From CAWBRY01 sp963791295 (GTDB lineage: Bacteria > Bacteroidota > Bacteroidia > Chitinophagales > Chitinophagaceae), in the NCBI GenBank assembly GCA_963791295.1, contig CAWBRY010000001.1, forward strand, positions 1,984,001 to 2,048,000: a stretch of DNA of 64,000 bases. The letters run 5' to 3'. A program made the translations under genes and the position numbers. The notes under the pieces are model-generated. The model was given only the letters and a program-made list of their open reading frames with translations, searched no databases and had not been told where the DNA came from. The number at the start of each line of letters is the position of its first letter. Position 1 is the stretch's first letter. Shown in pieces: positions 60,504 through 64,000 of the stretch.

Positions 60504-60535
60504 TTGACGGCACGAGGACAATTATCTACCTTTGG
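60504..60535 (+). promoter_or_regulatory. Bacteroidota-type promoter for the arginase-family gene
   Basis: CTTG at 60,504-60,507 (near the TTTG -33 element) is followed after 20 bp by TACCTTTG at 60,528-60,535, an exact TAnnTTTG -7 element. The ATG of the next gene lies 9 bp downstream, implying a very short leader. This is the best promoter match noticed in the window. Confidence 0.6.
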
Positions 60536-60544
60536 TGTTCGTGC

Positions 60545-61492
60545 ATGAAGAACATCAAACTGATTGAAGTGCCATCTGAAATCGGCGCCGGAACCCGCGG
60601 TGCCAGCCTGGGCGTGGAGGCAATTAAGATTGCAGCACTCGATTTCATGAGCAATTTCTTCATTCACTTTCCTTCGGAAAAGATCCCTACAGAAAACAAG
60701 TTGCTGTATGAACCCATTGAATCACCCTATGCTAAAAGGATCAAAGGAATCGCTGCGCTGTATGAAAAACTCAGCAAAGCCGTGTGTGATTCAATGAAAA
60801 ATAATTTCTTCCCCGTCGTCCTGAGTGGCGATCATAGCACGGCAGGCGCTACCATTGCCGGCATCAAGATGGCCCGTCCAAAAAGCAAATTGGGTATTAT
60901 TTGGATTGATGCTCATGCTGATCTGCATACACCTTTTACAACTCCGTCGGGAAATGTGCATGGTATGGCAATGGCGGTGGCATTAAGTAAGAACAATGAA
61001 GACTGTGCCGTTCATGATGTCGATCCCGAAACCATCAAGCAATGGGATTATTTAAAAAATATCGGAAAGATCTCTCCAAAAGCACTTCCTGAGGATGTGG
61101 TTTTTATTTCCTTACGTGACTATGAAAAGGAAGAGCGCCATTTGATTGAGAAGTATGGAATGAAAGTCGTCACTACAAAAGAGGTGAGAAATAAAGGCGC
61201 TGAAAATGTGGTGCGAGCTGTCTTACGGTATCTGGGAGACTGCACCGATATCTACATCTCCTTCGACGTCGATAGCCTGGACTCCTCCATCTCCAAAGGT
61301 ACCGGCACACCGGTCAGCAATGGGTTAAGGGAAAGAGAAGTGGAAGACCTGATCAGCAAATTCATGCAGAATCGAAAGGTTTGTTGCTTTGAAATAACCG
61401 AAGTCAATCCGACATTGGATAAAGAAAATCTGATGGCTGAGATAGCCTTCAATATTCTCCAACGAAGCATCAACGTTCTGTTGATGAACTAA
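60545..61492 (+). CDS. Arginase/agmatinase/formiminoglutamase family enzyme
   Basis: An intact 315-residue ureohydrolase. The dinuclear manganese ligands are visible in VLSGDHSTAGATIAG, IIWIDAHADLHTPF and ISFDVDSLDSS, and the substrate loop GTGTPVSNGLRERE and FEITEVNPTLD complete the signature. The GTRGASLGVEAIKIAA start and SGNVHGMAMAVAL segment favour arginase over agmatinase, which would make ornithine and urea from arginine, but formiminoglutamase cannot be excluded. It has its own promoter and converges on the S41 protease gene, 23 bp away. No urease or ornithine genes are present nearby. Confidence 0.9.
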   Translation: MKNIKLIEVPSEIGAGTRGASLGVEAIKIAALDFMSNFFIHFPSEKIPTENKLLYEPIESPYAKRIKGIAALYEKLSKAVCDSMKNNFFPVVLSGDHSTAGATIAGIKMARPKSKLGIIWIDAHADLHTPFTTPSGNVHGMAMAVALSKNNEDCAVHDVDPETIKQWDYLKNIGKISPKALPEDVVFISLRDYEKEERHLIEKYGMKVVTTKEVRNKGAENVVRAVLRYLGDCTDIYISFDVDSLDSSISKGTGTPVSNGLREREVEDLISKFMQNRKVCCFEITEVNPTLDKENLMAEIAFNILQRSINVLLMN

Positions 61493-61515
61493 TCTTTTCT
61501 TGCTACAAGTACTCT

Positions 61516-64000
61516 CTAATCAGTTTTATATTTAAACGATTTATCCGGATAGGCCGGAGCCTTAGGTATGTCCACGGGTTCTTTCTCGATCTTCTTTTTC
61601 AAATAGTCGATCGCAAATTCCAATTGTGCATCTTTTCCTTTAAAAGTTTCGTTGGGGAGATTATCCACCACAAAGTCTGGGTCCACTCCGTGGCCTTCAA
61701 TCAACCATTTTCCTTCCGGCCCAAATACGCCCAACTCAGCAGCAGAAGCAATTCCATCATCCACCAGTGTATTGTCAAATGATAGCCAGATCTCTCCTCC
61801 CCAGGTTCTCATGCCGACCACTTTTCCAAGCCCTAGTCTTCTAAATCCTTCGGCAATAGCTTCTCCATCCGAACCCGTAAATTGATCACAAAGCAAGACC
61901 ATATGACCACGGAAGGCATACTGCATATTCCAGACCGGCTTGCCGGTTCTTCCCTGCCAATAAAACCAGGCCTTGCGCATCAGTTTTTCCAGCACCCAAC
62001 TATCAATATTGCCACCGCCATTGTGACGTACGTCGATGATCAATCCCTTCCGGGTGAACACCGGGTAGAATTGTTTAACAAAATCATCCATGTCTCTGGA
62101 CGTCATAGCGCGCAAATGAACATACCCAATTTCATCTTTGCTGGCGCTATCAACCTGCATCCGGCGGGTTAATTCCCATTCCGAATAGCGCAGATCCGAT
62201 TCTTTGTTGGAACTAATGGGCTTTACAATTTGACTAAACGTTTCGCCCTTTTGATTTATCAGGTTAAGCTTGACCTGAATCCCGACCTTATTTGCCAGTA
62301 ATTCCGAAATATCCTGCACCTGCGTCAGGGGAATATCATTGACTCCAGTGATGATGTCGCCTTCGCGAACGCTTAGCCAGGTCATGCTCAAGGGTGATCT
62401 TTCTTCGGGGTAATCGGGGTCACTGCGATATATATGCGCAATTTTTAAGCCCTTGGCATCTTTTTCCAGGCGTGCTCCCAATGAACCGGTTTGAATTTCA
62501 TCGGTTGGTCTTCTGGTGTCCCCGCCAACAACGAAAGTGTGTAGAGCAGACAATTCAGCCACCATCTGGGCTACCAGGTCATTTAGATCGCTGCGATCGG
62601 TGAGGCGGTCCACCAATGGTTGATGTTGTTTTCTAACTGCCAGCCAATCGACATTGTGCATGTTGCGATCATAGAAATAGTCCCTCATCATTCTCCACGC
62701 ATCCGCAAACATTTGCCTCCATTCTTCCACCGGATTCACCTGGAATTTCCAGTTAGCGAGATCAATTTTATTCTTTTCAAAATCGAGCTTTTCACCATTC
62801 GCATCGGCTACTGCAAAAGTCTTTTTCCTGGCGACAAGAATTTTCTTTTTATTGGATGAGAGTTGGTAATAATCCAGTCCCGTTACTATTTCGACAGGTT
62901 CCATCTTTTTATCATACGCCATTTTGAGCGCAAACAATTTCGCCGAGCCTTCACTTCCATTTCCGGCATCTATCCAATAAAGAAAACCGTCGGCCACACT
63001 CAAGTCACGAATATTGCCGCTTTTAGCTGGCACCTGGAATATTTGCTGAGCAATATGCTGCCAGTCGATTTTTTTTATTGGCGGTGGAATCTTTCCTGAT
63101 TTTTCATTCTTTGTCTTTTTATTCGCGGCAGTGGGTGTCCCGGTCGAAACAGTGTCTGTAACCCATCCATCCTTTTCCAAAAATGGAAATTTATCGGTGG
63201 TATCTACCTGCAGCGCATACAAATTCGTCGTCTCGGTATAATATGGCTCGGGTTGCCGCGAGCCCCATGGCGAGGAGACTTTGGTCTGCAGGTTCCTGTC
63301 GGAAAGAAAATAAATCCAGTGATTATCTTTTGACCAGGATGCGCTATAACTATCTAATCGGGGAGTGGTGATCGGAATATTTCTGCCGCTTTCTATCTCG
63401 ACCAAACTCATTTGAAGGTTTAGATTTTCTATTCCGTGAGCGAAGACAAAGTAATCACTATTCGCCGACCAATACATATCAGCGATACCATAATCCTGGT
63501 CCTGGATTTCGAACTTAATATTGCCAGAACCAGAGTCTATAATTCGCAGGAGTTCATTCTTATCTTTAAAGGCAATGTATTTACCGTCCGGCGAAGCTTT
63601 TAGCGTATTAATGAGCGTTTTTGTATTTTTTGTCAATTGCTGGGGACTGCCGCTTCCATCAGCGGCTGTTTTCCATATTTCAAACTCGCCACTTTCATCA
63701 GATAAATATGCTACAGTCTTTTCGGTAAGAAATTGAACTTCCCTGATTCGAACTCCAGGCTTCCTGTTGATTTCTACCCACCGATCGCCTTTGGATGGAA
63801 TGACAAATAATCTTCCGCGGGTGATGATCGCGGTAAAATTTCCTTCTGGTGAAAGTGTCGTAAAACTGATTGCTTCACTGGGATTCTTGATCCACCTTGA
63901 TTTTCGTTGGTCAAAATCGGAGATCAGGCGGATATCCAGCATTTTTTCGCTATTCGATTCTATATTGTAAACATAAAGATCCGCTCCTTTCTGGTAAATG
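61516..64000 (-). CDS. Tricorn-like S41 family peptidase (5' partial at window edge)
   Basis: At least 828 residues; the frame is open to base 64,000 (first residues IYQKGADLYVYNIES), so the N-terminus lies beyond. The layout follows tricorn protease: beta-propeller blades (FTTLSPEGNFTAII, LKASPDGKYIAFKD, WSKDNHWIYFLSD), a helical C1 region (WRMMRDYFYDRNMHNVDW), a PDZ domain (WLSVREGDIITGVNDIPL) and the S41 core (IIDVRHNGGGNIDSWVLEKL, LLCDQFTGSDGEAIAEGFR with the nucleophilic Ser in GSDGE, and VDPDFVVDN). Such enzymes degrade peptides released by upstream proteases and in Bacteroidota are often exported. An upstream signal cannot be judged here. The gene has no frameshift over its 2.5 kb. Confidence 0.93.
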   Translation of the reverse strand, partial: IYQKGADLYVYNIESNSEKMLDIRLISDFDQRKSRWIKNPSEAISFTTLSPEGNFTAIITRGRLFVIPSKGDRWVEINRKPGVRIREVQFLTEKTVAYLSDESGEFEIWKTAADGSGSPQQLTKNTKTLINTLKASPDGKYIAFKDKNELLRIIDSGSGNIKFEIQDQDYGIADMYWSANSDYFVFAHGIENLNLQMSLVEIESGRNIPITTPRLDSYSASWSKDNHWIYFLSDRNLQTKVSSPWGSRQPEPYYTETTNLYALQVDTTDKFPFLEKDGWVTDTVSTGTPTAANKKTKNEKSGKIPPPIKKIDWQHIAQQIFQVPAKSGNIRDLSVADGFLYWIDAGNGSEGSAKLFALKMAYDKKMEPVEIVTGLDYYQLSSNKKKILVARKKTFAVADANGEKLDFEKNKIDLANWKFQVNPVEEWRQMFADAWRMMRDYFYDRNMHNVDWLAVRKQHQPLVDRLTDRSDLNDLVAQMVAELSALHTFVVGGDTRRPTDEIQTGSLGARLEKDAKGLKIAHIYRSDPDYPEERSPLSMTWLSVREGDIITGVNDIPLTQVQDISELLANKVGIQVKLNLINQKGETFSQIVKPISSNKESDLRYSEWELTRRMQVDSASKDEIGYVHLRAMTSRDMDDFVKQFYPVFTRKGLIIDVRHNGGGNIDSWVLEKLMRKAWFYWQGRTGKPVWNMQYAFRGHMVLLCDQFTGSDGEAIAEGFRRLGLGKVVGMRTWGGEIWLSFDNTLVDDGIASAAELGVFGPEGKWLIEGHGVDPDFVVDNLPNETFKGKDAQLEFAIDYLKKKIEKEPVDIPKAPAYPDKSFKYKTD

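Noticed and set aside
1..64000. tRNA, rRNA, insertion sequences, prophage or defence genes
   Set aside because: None was recognised; no transposase, integrase or restriction-type motif was seen in any corrected frame.

Overview
The window looks like a piece of a Bacteroidota chromosome, probably class Chitinophagia or Saprospiria (class is a guess). The signs are a giant surface protein with a type IX secretion (T9SS) type B / gliding-motility C-terminal domain followed by a PorP/SprF-like gene, a NagB-deacetylase fusion, GMC dehydrogenase with 'gluconate 2-dehydrogenase subunit 3', and TAnnTTTG-type promoter boxes. No rRNA, tRNA, CRISPR or IS element was seen. Many genes are broken by single-base indels, as in an imperfectly polished long-read or metagenome assembly; frame-corrected genes are given as single features.

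Region 1 (1-33,752, + strand): one giant gene, its 5' end outside the window, encodes more than 10,900 residues. Most of it is tandem repeats: a 74-aa family (about 52 units), four 89-aa Ig/PKD-like units, 48 copies of a 68-aa unit and 45 copies of a related 67-aa unit, then a T9SS C-terminal sorting domain. A PorP/SprF-family outer-membrane gene follows after 10 bp. The corrected protein has no lysine before base ~32,432 and one arginine in its first ~7,600 residues. Nearly all frameshifts in the arrays sit where two repeat variants differ, so they look like consensus artefacts.

Region 2 (33,988-42,465): amino-sugar and glycan salvage. An operon of a GH20 beta-hexosaminidase and a NagB-LmbE fusion, an NTF2-like gene, two pirins, a glycosylasparaginase and CutC.

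Region 3 (42,471-53,343): two divergent gene sets around a 109-bp intergenic region. Leftward: MFS transporter, Tat-type TIM-barrel protein, two GMC oxidoreductases, subunit 3, second Tat-type TIM-barrel protein. Rightward: Gfo/Idh/MocA oxidoreductase, cytosolic TIM-barrel protein, c-type cytochrome lipoprotein, DUF1080 protein. This fits oxidation of glycosides at C3 in the periplasm, cleavage of the 3-keto-glycoside, uptake and cytoplasmic processing.

Region 4 (53,380-64,000): housekeeping. DUF1761 membrane protein, pfkA-pyk glycolytic pair, a secreted protein of unknown function, an RmlD-like reductase, rpiA, two tandem UspA proteins, an arginase-family enzyme and a tricorn-like S41 protease cut by the window edge. 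From about 56.4 kb onward the genes show no frameshifts.
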